Origin: Brachyhypopomus gauderio
Taxonomy: Eukaryota > Chordata > Actinopteri > Gymnotiformes > Hypopomidae
Length of the DNA: 64,000 nt
Direction: 5' to 3'
Assembly (NCBI RefSeq): GCF_052324685.1
Contig: NC_135223.1
Coordinates: 20,360,822-20,424,821 of the forward strand
Shown here: one piece after another, positions 63,593 through 64,000 of the stretch
Position numbering within the stretch: the first letter of the stretch is position 1
Layout: the number at the start of each line of letters is the position of its first letter
Program-made: the position numbers and the translations under genes
Notes under the pieces: generated by a model
What the model was told of the DNA's origin: nothing
Database searches by the model: none
What the model saw: the letters and a program-made list of their open reading frames with translations, nothing else

Positions 63593-64000
63593 GCATAAAG
63601 TTCTGCTTTGACTGAGGACAAGAGGACAGAAGTAGTGCTAGTAGTGCTGAACTGGTGTACTTAGCACAACAAAAACATTTGTTTGTTTTTAGACCAGCTT
63701 CCAAAAGTGAGGGGTACTAACCCTTTGAAAGGTCAAGGGTTATCACATTCTGTTTAAAATTAGTTTTATATATTTAATTCAGAAATAAAAAGAGGCAAAC
63801 CATGATTCATACGATGACTTTACAGGAGGCACTGGGTGTTGAGACTTTTTTCAGTTTTTATTTTGGCAACTCATAAACAAATTGTCACACTTTGCTTCTG
63901 CATGACATCAGTCTGTCAGTCAGTCCCAAAACCTTGCAGGTGAGGGGAACGTGCTCGAATCGCATCAGCCTGTTTCGGGTTCACAGCTCTGCCATCTTGT
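63593..64000. other. right edge, nothing recognised
   Basis: Short single-copy AT-rich sequence with no recognisable exon. Confidence 0.5.

Noticed and set aside
62304..63704. Open frames of 466 codons (minus) and 429 codons (plus)
   Set aside because: Both come from the 39-bp array, a multiple of three without stops in those frames. There is no non-repeat domain, no intron structure and no recognisable homologue.

Overview
This is an animal nuclear genome window from a ray-finned (teleost-type) fish. The genes have GT/AG introns, long AT-rich introns, many (TG)n/(CA)n microsatellites, a tRNA-derived SINE-like element and hAT-type MITEs. There are no bacterial operons and no long uninterrupted coding frames apart from those inside tandem repeats. 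The fish assignment rests on protein similarity recalled from memory and on repeat content. I cannot name the species.

Two conserved housekeeping genes lie head to head. On the minus strand is the 5' part of eif3e (eIF3 subunit e): five coding exons, 158 codons, from the ATG at 10125 down to 5019. The remaining exons lie beyond the left edge of the window. On the plus strand is a complete emc2 gene (ER membrane protein complex subunit 2, formerly TTC35): 11 coding exons from the ATG at 19343 to the TAA at 43441-43443. All exon phases join cleanly into 297 codons plus stop, the length known for vertebrate EMC2. EIF3E and EMC2 are also divergent neighbours in human (chromosome 8q23), so this is conserved linkage.

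Between them, about 12.1-14.1 kb on the minus strand, a set of strong splice signals suggests an unrecognised spliced transcript: donor at 14095, internal exon 13503-13401, terminal exon from 13005 with a polyadenylation signal near 12124. It is either a long non-coding RNA or a carrier of a 53-residue small ORF.

Region by region: 1-5018 is eif3e intron 5, with GC-rich patches and no exon found. 5019-10125 is eif3e. 10126-19342 is intergenic plus the candidate transcript. 19343-43443 is emc2, with a 55-bp minisatellite containing inverted units in intron 1, a MITE-like block in intron 5, a SINE-like element in intron 7 and dense microsatellites in introns 7-10. 43444-44170 is the probable emc2 3' UTR and downstream flank. 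44171-64000 is gene-poor flank in which I find no recognisable protein gene. It holds two inverted 155-bp hAT-type MITEs with 8-bp target-site duplications, a 20/30-bp minisatellite at 60.58-61.70 kb, and an exact 32 x 39-bp tandem array at 62345-63592. The longest open frames in the window lie in those last two arrays and are most likely repeat artefacts.

The two genes act in separate processes: eif3e in translation initiation, emc2 in insertion of membrane proteins into the ER. No new multi-gene system is evident.
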